Origin: Flectonema sp. DT1601
Lineage: Eukaryota; Euglenozoa; Diplonemea; Diplonemida; Diplonemidae
Assembly (NCBI GenBank): GCA_964019425.1
Contig: OZ025832.1
Location: forward strand, 372,001-436,000
Reading direction: 5' to 3'
DNA: 64,000 bases
The notes below the pieces were generated by a model, which worked only from the letters and a program-made list of their open reading frames with translations, was not told where the DNA came from and ran no database searches. The translations under genes and the position numbers were made by a program. This document shows, piece by piece, positions 42,185 through 50,519 of the stretch; the stretch's first letter is position 1, and every line of letters begins with the position of its first letter.

Positions 42185-43461
42185 TTCATCCCCTTTGCTT
42201 TCTTGATTTAGTTTTTTTTTTTTTGTATCTTTTCATTTCCTTACTCGCACTCTACTGGAGTGCATTTGAGGGTACCTTTTTATATTTTTATCTGATGAGG
42301 AACTGACCCTCACTATCAATCACAGGAGCGTCGCCAACTTGAATGGGAAGTGTGTAGCTGCCTAAGGAAAGTCGTAGTTGCTTATGTCTGTTTGCCTGTC
42401 GTTAACCTGATATCTCAGAGTTAACGGGAAAGCATTCCGAGTAGGTTCGTCATAGTTTGAGTCTATCAGTGTTGAGGGAGGTGATTGTTGAGCCGTTTTT
42501 CGATTCGGCAAAATTTCCACTTTTTTTACTTTTCTTTTTACTCAACACTTTTGTTTTTGTTTGTGTGCAGTTAGTTACAAAATCCTGATGGAATAGGTTA
42601 GTTACACTGCCACAGTTGCTACAATTCTCTTTCTACCGAACAACGGGTTTGTAGGCAGAAAAAAAAAAAAAAAAAAAAATAGAATCCTGCAAACAGTTAC
42701 AGGGTACTCATTCACAGTTATCGGAAGCAATACTATTTTGTTGACACTTTTTACTTTTTCGATCGCTTTCCTGTTCCCTTCGAAATCCTGTGTCCAGCCA
42801 GGCTTTGCTTCATTCTGTCACACTTATGTTCTGGTTATCACTTTATCGGATTTGCCATCTAAAAGTAGATTGATGATATTTTTTTTTTCTTCTTCTTTTC
42901 GTTCCCTTTTTTGGGGGTTTCAATTTACCTTTTCGCATGTTTCCCTTCAAACCCTTTTTATTTTTTCCTTTTTTTTTGCGTTTCCCTTTAGAAGTTAAGG
43001 CGTACAGTATAATTCAACAACTGAGTGGTGTTTGAGTAGTGTGATTTTTTTACTGCACAGCAACACTGATTTCCCGTCCTCTCGCTCACACCACACAGGC
43101 AGGTAACCAATTTTTTTTAAAAAACAAAAAAACAGAAATCATAAATCTCTCTCCAGTTTCTGTTCTTAAATTGTATTTCCCCCACCCCCCTTCTTTATTT
43201 TTTTCTGACCAACAGTCGTTGTGATTAACTTGACTCACTCAGCTATACGAAATTAGTGGGGGGGGAATAACTCTCTTTGTTTGAACAGAAAAAGACCGAT
43301 GGGTGTATTTCGCTCCAAAGAATATTTGGGGAAAAAAAAAAAAAAAAAAAAAGATTTGCTTAATGCAAATAATGACTTATGATAATACAATCATTGATGA
43401 AGACAGTATGGGGAAAAAAGATAATGTTCTTTTTTTTTTTTTTTTTTAATGGGATGGGATG

Positions 43462-43492
<31 letters not shown>

Positions 43493-43565
43493 CGAAAGCA
43501 ATCATATCGATCGAAATTTTTTTTTTTTTTTTTTTTAATTACCCAAAAATAAAAGTACCCTCCCT
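42185..43565. other. Spacer, no gene seen
   Basis: T-rich open frames near 42740-42990 encode Phe/Ser-rich strings. Poly-A and poly-T runs at 43331, 43432 and 43462-43489. No gene is supported. Confidence 0.5.
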
Positions 43566-43734
43566 TCGTACAACAAGTTACCCTGAGTATATTAAATTAT
43601 TTTATTTAAACAATTTTCTTACCAGATATTTTTTCTTTTTTCTAAATTAGGTACAACAATACTAATTGGATACTACAGAACTGATTATGGAACACGAAAC
43701 CTCTTCTGTGTGTGCTGGTGAAGTGTTTAGGTCT
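43566..43734 (+). repeat. Local direct repeat LR-8, copy 1
   Basis: It is repeated at 43765-44064. Both copies share ACAAGTTACCCTGAG, TTTATTTAAACAATTTTCTT, CTAAATTAGGTACAACAATA and GTGTTTAGGTC. Copy 1 is uninterrupted. Confidence 0.8.
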
Positions 43735-43764
43735 ACTTTAGGTGTTATCTTCCTCATCTCGTTT

Positions 43765-44064
43765 GGTACATACAAGTTACCCTGAGATTATTAAATCATT
43801 TTATTTAAACAATTTTCTTACCAGATATTTTTTGTACCTACAAACCCATTGTTCGGTAGAAAGATAATTGTGTCAGCGTAACTAACCTATTCCTTTATTA
43901 GGATTTTGTACCGCACAAACAAAGTAAAAGTGTGAGTGAGTAAGTAAAAAAAGTGAAGTTTGCCGATTCTTTTTTCTTTTTTTCTAAATTAGGTACAACA
44001 ATACTAATTGAATTGAATACTACACAACTGATCTTCTATGTGTGTTAATGAGGTGTTTAGGTCC
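43765..44064 (+). repeat. Local direct repeat LR-8, copy 2, interrupted by DE-9
   Basis: This is the same sequence as LR-8 copy 1 but split by about 137 bp at 43836-43972, which is a second copy of element DE-9 (34205-34362). T runs lie on both sides of the insert. Its end is only 48 bp from the COQ4 start, so the insertion lies in the COQ4 upstream region. Confidence 0.8.
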
Positions 44065-44112
44065 GCCATAAGTAATCTATTTCACTTTTAAAAAAAGTTA
44101 TAATAATAAAAC

Positions 44113-44808
44113 ATGTCTATATACCCTGGTCATATTGCGACTACATGCTTTCAAAAGGGTCTACTTACAATTGGATCAGCAGTAGGAGCAACTCTCGACC
44201 CATGGAGGAGAGGAGACTTAGTAGCGACACTTGGCGAGACAACTGGATGGCACAGCTTAGAAATGCTTAGAAATAGAATGAATGAAAATGTTGAAGGGAG
44301 GAAGGTGTTGAAAAACCGACCTCGGATTGATAATGATGACCTAATGGATAAATTAAAAGAATGCGACAGCGACACATTGGGAAAGAGATATTATGAATTT
44401 ATGTCTCAACGCGAGTTTAAAGTTTCTGAAAGACCACCAGTCAGATTCATTGATGATCCGGAACTTGCTTTCATTATGTCTCGATATCGTGAGACACACG
44501 ACATCGCTCATGTAGTTACGGGTCTTACATCATCAGTAGTCGGTGAAATGACATTAAAATCATTTGAGTTTCGTCAAACGCATCTACCAATGGCCGGTCT
44601 CGCATCCCTTGCTGGTAGTATTCACCTTTCATCATCTCATATCGATTATTTCATAAATAAAGGATTACCTTGGGCATCAATTGCTAGCAAGGGTGATCTA
44701 ATCTTATCGGTTCCATGGGAAGAGAATTGGAATACTAATTTGGAAGATTTAAGAAAAGAATTACTCATTCCAGCGGCACCACCTGCCCCAGAAGATTGGG
44801 ACCCATAG
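44113..44808 (+). CDS. COQ4: Ubiquinone biosynthesis protein COQ4 (231 aa)
   Basis: COQ4 sits in the mitochondrial matrix-side coenzyme Q synthesis complex and is needed for its assembly; recent work also implicates it in ring decarboxylation/hydroxylation. Family landmarks run through the whole length: YPGHIATTCFQKGLLTIGSA (residues 4-23), LVATLGETTG (37-45), NRPRI, PPVRFIDDPELAFIMSRYRE (108-127), and the zinc-ligand pattern HDxxH-x11-E (H129, D130, H133, E145). PWASI and the late PWEENW fit too. No long N-terminal presequence is seen, so import would rely on an internal signal or a missed upstream exon. The gene is compact and 164 bp from the Rag gene. A 6-bp hairpin lies about 40 nt after the stop. 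Confidence 0.96.
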   Translation: MSIYPGHIATTCFQKGLLTIGSAVGATLDPWRRGDLVATLGETTGWHSLEMLRNRMNENVEGRKVLKNRPRIDNDDLMDKLKECDSDTLGKRYYEFMSQREFKVSERPPVRFIDDPELAFIMSRYRETHDIAHVVTGLTSSVVGEMTLKSFEFRQTHLPMAGLASLAGSIHLSSSHIDYFINKGLPWASIASKGDLILSVPWEENWNTNLEDLRKELLIPAAPPAPEDWDP

Positions 44809-44842
44809 ATTATATGCTTAATAGAATTATAGTATTGTTGTC

Positions 44843-44873
44843 GTGAAGGACGCTCATGCGTCCAGCAATCACG
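44843..44873 (+). other. Hairpin in the COQ4 3' region
   Basis: GGACGC (44848-44853) pairs with GCGTCC (44858-44863) around TCAT, extended outward by GTGA/TCAC. It lies 35-65 nt after the COQ4 stop, in the short gap before the next gene. Confidence 0.45.
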
Positions 44874-44972
44874 TTCTTCGTCATCGTTGTTTTTTTGTTT
44901 TGTTCGGGTTTTAACCTTTTTATTATTGTTTTTATTGTATAGGACTGAAGGAAAAAAAAAAAAAAAAAAAAA

Positions 44973-45977
44973 ATGTCGTCGGAACAGTTAAAAAGAAAAG
45001 TACTTTTAATGGGACAAGCCCACAGTGGAAAGACCTCAATGAGAAGTATTATATTCGCTCATTGGGTGGCAAGAGACACGAGGAAATTGGGACCTACTAC
45101 TGAAGTTGAATATTCTCACGTAAAATTCTTAGGAAACCTCGTACTAAACTTATGGGACTGTGGAGGACAAGTCAGCTTCGTAAAGAATTATTTATCAACA
45201 CAAGAAAAACACGTTTTTTCTAATGTTGCGGTACTGATTTACGTTTTTGACATTGAACTTGGACCAACTCACGCCCCAGAAGAATGGGAAACCCAATTAA
45301 CCGTATTCAAGAGGTGTTTTACTTCGTTAATAAAAAACTCTCCGGAAGCAAAAGTTTTTTGTTTAATCCATAAAATGGATTTGGTACCCGTCAATCAGCG
45401 AGTTGAGATCTATGACACATGTCAGGCTCAGTTGGGGGGTCAAGTGCAATTAGTTCTATCTGAAATAGAAGTAAAAAACCCACAGCAAGTAGCTCAAAAC
45501 GTTGTCTGTTACAGAACAAGTATTTGGGATGAGTCTCTTTACCGAGCCTGGAGTATGATTGTGTATGCTTTGGTACCTAAAATTACTGTTTTACAAAGGC
45601 TAACTGATACTTTCTGCGCTCTGTGTCAGGCTGATGAAGTAGTTTTATTTGAAAAACAAACATTTTTAACAATTCTAAACTCATCTCGGGCTGGAGCACA
45701 GGAACATCCAGACGATCACCGACATGAAAAAATTTCAAATATAATTAAGCAGTTTAAGTTGACAGCGTTTAGACAGGGGAGTCAGGTTCAATCCATGGAG
45801 GTGTCAAACAGTAGATTTACAGCATTTGTTGATCAGTTTACTTCAAACACTTACGTCATGGTCGTTCTATCCAATAAAAGTATCCCACGTGCCGCAACTA
45901 AAATAAACATTTCACTGGCAAGACAGAAATTCGAACAATTAATTGATTCCTCTGACGAATTAGCTGGAGTGATGTAA
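44973..45977 (+). CDS. GTR1: Rag-family GTPase, RagA/Gtr1 type (334 aa)
   Basis: Rag GTPases act as heterodimers on lysosomes or vacuoles to pass amino-acid status to TORC1. G1 is GQAHSGKTS (14-22), the switch I region has LGPTTEVEYSHVKFLGNLVL, G3 is WDCGGQVSF and G4 is HKMD. A C-terminal roadblock-like half (about 185-330, NSRFTAFVDQFTSNTYVMVVL) follows, as in RagA/B and Gtr1. The SMRSIIFAHWVARDTRKLG run is nearly invariant in RagA orthologues, whereas RagC/D differ, so this is the A/B-type subunit. The G1 loop reads QAHS where most have KSGS. The start is the first ATG, right after an A23 tract and a TATAG site. Its expected RagC partner is not in the window. Confidence 0.95.
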   Translation: MSSEQLKRKVLLMGQAHSGKTSMRSIIFAHWVARDTRKLGPTTEVEYSHVKFLGNLVLNLWDCGGQVSFVKNYLSTQEKHVFSNVAVLIYVFDIELGPTHAPEEWETQLTVFKRCFTSLIKNSPEAKVFCLIHKMDLVPVNQRVEIYDTCQAQLGGQVQLVLSEIEVKNPQQVAQNVVCYRTSIWDESLYRAWSMIVYALVPKITVLQRLTDTFCALCQADEVVLFEKQTFLTILNSSRAGAQEHPDDHRHEKISNIIKQFKLTAFRQGSQVQSMEVSNSRFTAFVDQFTSNTYVMVVLSNKSIPRAATKINISLARQKFEQLIDSSDELAGVM

Positions 45978-46327
45978 AGTTTTGCTAGGGGGGGGGGGGG
46001 TCTTCTCAAAACAAAAGCAAAAAAACAAAAAAAAAAACCAAAAAAAAAAAAAAAATAATAATAAAGAAAAAAAAAAAAAAGCTCACAGAAAAACCCCTTT
46101 TTCTTCCTACGAGTGAAATCCCAATGAGGGTGTGTCCTATTATTAGTGTTGCGACGAATATAATGTTCGACGTTAAAAAAAATATACATAATTTTTAAAA
46201 ACACCATTTGAACCATAACAGATTTCCTACAAATCATATCCGATCGTTGAATTCGATTTTTTTTTAAATATTTTTTCTGAATAACAAATAACACTCAAAA
46301 CTTAACAAGAATACCTCTTTCTATAAT

Positions 46328-47410
46328 ATGTTTTCGGTTCAAAAGTTGAATGCGATGTTAGAGTCTGGCTGGTCAGCAGACAAGACAATAATTATTGGTA
46401 ACGAGAGCTGCGACATGGATTCTATTATTTCATCCCTGGTCCACGCGGTCGTAGTCCAAGAGCTAAACCCAACAGACTCTTTCATCCCAGTCCTTAACGT
46501 TGAACGGGATGACCTTCCTCTTCGAACAGAAGCATTCTTTGCATTGAAAGAATTTGGAGTCGACGTTGACAAGTTGGTATTCGCACCTGAAATCGATCTA
46601 CAAAACAGCAGTAAAGTTATCCTAGTAGACCACAACGTACCATGTCCTGCTCAAGAATTCTTATCAAAGAAAGTGATTGAAGTAGTTGATCACCATGTTG
46701 ACAGTAATATGTTTACGAATCTTTCACCTGAAAAAAGAATAATTGAACTGGTGGGTTCAGCTGCTTCGTTGGTTGCAAGAGGTGCAAAACTGTCATCAAA
46801 ATCTTCTGACTTACCAGTATTTGACACGTCTCTGTCGTCACTTCTTCTTGGTACAATCTTAATCGACACCATGAACCATGACCCAACTGTTAAGAAGTCT
46901 ACTGATGTAGATAAAGATATGGCGTCGTTCCTTTCATCAATGTGTGATAAAGACAAATACACGACTCCTTTAGAACTTTATAATAAACTTTCTGAAGTAA
47001 AATTTGACAGTTCCAGCTTAACAATCGCGATGCATCTTAGAAAGGATTATAAGAGCTTTTCATTTGGTGGTCATTCGTTGGGAGTTGCGGCGGTTTTGGA
47101 GCCTCTTTGTGATTTATTTAAAAGGGGTAACTTTGATAATGAAATTATCACGTTCTACAAGAATAGATCCTTAGACACGCTCTTGATAATGACCCTCACT
47201 GTTGACGGTGATGTGGTCACTCGTACGGCAGCTATTTACCCTCCGACGTCACCTCTGACTGCAGAGTTCACAAGCGGTTCGATCAGTCAGACAGTTGGAT
47301 TCTCAGAGATGGAATCACTTCCGGGAATTCCGTGTTTTAGTCAAAAAGATACTGCCGTGTCGAGGAAGAAACTGACTCCAATGATTTCAACTTTTTTTGA
47401 AAAGCAGTAA
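46328..47410 (+). CDS. PPX1: DHH-family exopolyphosphatase (PPX1/Prune type, 360 aa)
   Basis: The enzyme removes terminal phosphates from short polyphosphate; in trypanosomatids the homologue lies in acidocalcisomes and cytosol. DHH-superfamily metal motifs appear in order: GNESCDMDSIISSL (24-37), VILVDHN (about 96-102), VIEVVDHHVD (about 116-124) and TILIDTMNHDP (about 179-189). The DHHA2 domain follows (about 215-355), including MHLRKDYKSF. The length matches eukaryotic PPX1, and no signal peptide is seen. The start is the first ATG after an A-rich leader. A shortened, decayed copy of the 3' third lies just downstream. Confidence 0.94.
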   Translation: MFSVQKLNAMLESGWSADKTIIIGNESCDMDSIISSLVHAVVVQELNPTDSFIPVLNVERDDLPLRTEAFFALKEFGVDVDKLVFAPEIDLQNSSKVILVDHNVPCPAQEFLSKKVIEVVDHHVDSNMFTNLSPEKRIIELVGSAASLVARGAKLSSKSSDLPVFDTSLSSLLLGTILIDTMNHDPTVKKSTDVDKDMASFLSSMCDKDKYTTPLELYNKLSEVKFDSSSLTIAMHLRKDYKSFSFGGHSLGVAAVLEPLCDLFKRGNFDNEIITFYKNRSLDTLLIMTLTVDGDVVTRTAAIYPPTSPLTAEFTSGSISQTVGFSEMESLPGIPCFSQKDTAVSRKKLTPMISTFFEKQ

Positions 47411-47469
47411 AGCAATTTGATAAACAGAAATAAACTTATTTAAAAAAAGAGAAAAACCCTTGAAAGAAA

Positions 47470-47655
47470 ATGAGACAACGCTCTTAAAATAATGACCCTC
47501 TCTGTTGACAGTGATGTGGTTACCCGACTTCTGAATTCCCAAGCGACGGTTCGATCAGCCGGACAGTTGGATCCTCAGATGTTTAGTCAAAAAGACGCTG
47601 CTGTTGTCGAGAAAAAAAAACTGACTCACTAACTTTTTTTTTGAAAAGCACTAAT
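47470..47655 (+). pseudogene. Decayed partial duplicate of the exopolyphosphatase 3' end
   Basis: Segments align in order with 47175-47430 of the intact gene: ATAATGACCCTC, GTTGACAGTGATGTGGT, CGGTTCGATCAG, GACAGTTGGAT, TTTAGTCAAAAAGA, and the terminal CTTTTTTTTTGAAAAGCA with its downstream bases. Parts between are deleted and the frame is not kept, so it cannot make protein. It is a tandem duplication remnant rather than a retrocopy, since it shares 3' flanking sequence. Confidence 0.8.
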
Positions 47656-48011
47656 AAAAAACAAAGTCACTTATAGACACAAACTTGTAGAAATAAAAAT
47701 AGATTTATGACCTCGAAGCACAAACAAAAAAGATGTTTTAATTTTTTTTTTCTTTCCCTCCTTTTCCCGTTCTCTTCGAAGGGTGAAAGACACGTTCGTA
47801 TTTTTTAAAACAGACACTTAGATTCCCATAGTAGTTTATTATTTGTTTCTTTAAAAGCCTCATTATACTTATTATGACAGGTAGACACAAAGCATCCTAC
47901 GTCAAAAATTCAGTAGTTTTTTTCTTTTTTTTAAAGCATCGTTATTTTATTGTATTTTTCACTTAACAGTCAGAGTGGTGGGGAGGGTCATCGAACCTGA
48001 TAAGCCTTACA

Positions 48012-49713
48012 ATGATATCCAATACTACACTGACACAAAGAAAATATGGAGGTATGTAGACTGTTTTTCATTGTGTTAAGTCAGAAATTAAAAAAAAAAA
48101 AAAATTTTTTAAATAATAATTCAGCTGGAGATAGTAATCAAGAAATCACTCCTTTTTATCGCTCATTTATAACATTTATGAAACGGAGGGATATAATTCA
48201 GGAAATTGAAAATCGAAAACGTTTAAGAGAGACTGTTCAGTTGTTCGATCCCTCTGGATTGTTTGCTGCTCGTCTTCGTAAAATTACATTCTTTTGCGTA
48301 ATCTACAATCTGATAACAGTCCCCATGAGAAGTGCCTATGAAATTCCTCAATCATATCACTGGGTAATCCTCGACTTGCTGTGTGATATTCCTCCTTGGT
48401 TAAGGATAATTCAAAATTTTATGAGCCCCTACCCGGAAGATTCCACTCAAAGTGGGAGAGATTTATTTAGAATAAGCAGGCCTAGAATAGTGGTTTTGTA
48501 CTTAAAAAGTAAATTTCTTTTGGATTTTATTTCTTTACTACCGTTGGACTATGCCTTTGGAATGTGGTATCGAACAGTTAGGTTGCTTCAATGGAAACGA
48601 CTTGACTATTTACAAAAAGATTGGGAAGCGTCGACAACGCGGAATCCAATGACATACCGAATGGGTAAGGTAATCGTTTTGGTTCTGCTCCCTATCATTC
48701 ATATTATAGCATGTCTTTGGTATGTCATCGCAAGAAAATACAGTGATGGCATCAGCGCTGTTACTCCACTACCGATAGACTACATGCTTAGAAGAGAAAT
48801 GCTTCTTAAACAAAACATGACTTTTAATATTCTCGAAGTTCACGAGGGATCTGTAAATAACTTATACCATGGAGTGTATGAATCTGGGTCTGCCTATGAA
48901 TCGGCTGGGCATAACTACATAGCTTCGTTGTATTTTTCAATCGTGTACTTGGTGGGATATAATGCTGGGATTCCAAGGAACACTATTCAAACAGTTTTTT
49001 GTTTGTTTGTTGTTTTGATTGGCGCGTCTGTGTTCGCTCTCGTTATCGGTTATGTTGGTTTGATTTTAAGAGAATTAGACAATACGCATCAGCAATTTAT
49101 GGACAAAGTCGATAACGTTCGTGGATTTATGAAATACGGTGAGCTGCCATCAAGTACTGTTAAGAATGTTTTACATTTTTATAAACACATGTGGGAATCA
49201 AGAAGAGGATTAGAAAATATAAATGTAATGCAAGGATTACCACAGAGTCTTCACAGAGAGCTTCTTGCGTATCTACACAAAGACTTCGTTAGTAAGGTTC
49301 CTCTTTTTCAAGGATGCGACGATTTATTTCTTGAAGAAGTATCTTGCTGTCTGCAATACGTGGCGGTGTTACCAGCTTATTATGTGCTACGACTTGGTGA
49401 AGTTGGACGAGAGATGTTTTTCATTCACCGAGGACAAGTTGATGTTGTCGGGGGTGAAGGTGACGCCCTTATTTTTGCATCACTGAGTGATGGAAATTTC
49501 TTTGGGGAAGTAGCTCTCGTGGTTCCAGGTGCTAAGAGGACTGCTTCGATTAGGGCTCGTACTTTCACTGAATTGTTCGTACTTACAAAAGTTGATTTTG
49601 AGGTACTTCTTAATAGCTACCCCGAAACGAGATTAAAAATCATGCAAGTGGCATTCGAGAGGGGGCTTATTTCTAAACCTACACATCCTGATGATGAGGC
49701 TCAATCATCATAA
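48012..49713 (+). CDS. Cyclic-nucleotide-binding cation channel, CNG/HCN-like (542 aa)
   Basis: The best model starts at ATG 48012 (MISNTTLTQRKYG). Exon 1 ends at 48051; a 73-nt intron (GTATGT..TTCAG) joins in phase 1 to 48125-49713. Starting at ATG 48046 instead would translate the intron. Six membrane segments are visible: about FFCVIYNLITVP, WVILDLLCDIPPWL, LLDFISLLPLDYAF, a weakly charged S4 (YRTVRLLQWKRL), VIVLVLLPIIHIIACLWYVI and TVFCLFVVLIGASVFALVIG. The pore reads FSIVYLVGYNAGIP. A C-linker and a cyclic-nucleotide pocket follow (FFGEVALVVPGAKRTASIRA, with the phosphate-binding Glu and Arg). It should admit cations when cAMP or cGMP binds; the poor S4 suggests little voltage control. 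Confidence 0.9.
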
Positions 49714-50025
49714 ATGAAAAAAAAAAAGCTATTTTATATGTTTTTTTTTTTTTTTTTTTTGGATACTGGTTCCTGCCGGTCAATTTTTTTTTCTCTTTCG
49801 TTTTGTTAATTCCGTTTTTACGACTGTTTGATATATTTCATTTTTTTTTTTTTCATTCTTACTTGCGATGGCTAATAAGGAATTCATTTTCATTTTTTTT
49901 GTCATTGGGTTGAGGCTTTTTTTCATATTGTTTTTTTACTATTTTATTGTGATTATTTTTCGCCATTGAGGCACATACACGATGCTTCCGAATTCCACTT
50001 TTTTTTTTTTTTTTTTTTTTTTTTT
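49714..50025. other. Spacer, no gene seen
   Basis: T-rich 3' region of the channel gene with runs near 49740 and 49998-50025. Nothing else is recognised. Confidence 0.5.
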
Positions 50026-50141
50026 GCACCGACAACGTCGGAGAAGAAACTATTTCGGATTAAGAGCCGTTTATTTATTTCAATCTGTGATTGCTGTCTG
50101 TGATCAACAGAAATATAAGGGCTTTTTTTTTATCTGAATGG
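50026..50141 (+). repeat. Structured dispersed element SDE-6, copy 2
   Basis: T run, GCACCGACAACGTCGGAGAA, GGATTAAGAGCC and a distal AAGGGC..ATCTGAAT arm match copies at 40507 and 60621. The centre (50080-50115) is unlike the other copies, with a new TGATTGCTGTCTGTGATCA-type hairpin. Arms are kept while the middle drifts. Confidence 0.6.
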
Positions 50142-50519
50142 GTTTTCAATAAAGAAAAGAGAAAGAAAAAAAAAAAAAAAAGCCATCAGAGATTTACTTT
50201 TCTGTAATGTGAAGGAAAAAAAAACCCCGTTATCGGTATCTGAGTGATTCGGGTGAGGTCGTCTTTTTCCACAGCAATGTGATTAGGGGCGTTTTATAAA
50301 AAAAAAAAGTTCAGTTAGTCTTTTGTTACGTATCGGTTCATTTCATTTAGTGTCTAGTCAAGTTGTGACAGGGGTCGTGGTTTAATTATAATTCTAGTGA
50401 CAGGTGGGGGGGGAAAGTTCAGTGATCTCTGAAACAAAACAAACCAAACCAAATCAAATCACTCTGTTCCCTTATCTCTCTCTCTCTCTCTCTCTCAGTA
50501 AAATTATGATCACCGTCAC
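50142..50519. other. Leader and spacer of the zinc-knuckle gene
   Basis: A (TC)n tract at about 50477-50497 ends in CTCAG, 22 nt before the ATG, a strong polypyrimidine-acceptor arrangement. No gene is seen. Confidence 0.5.
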
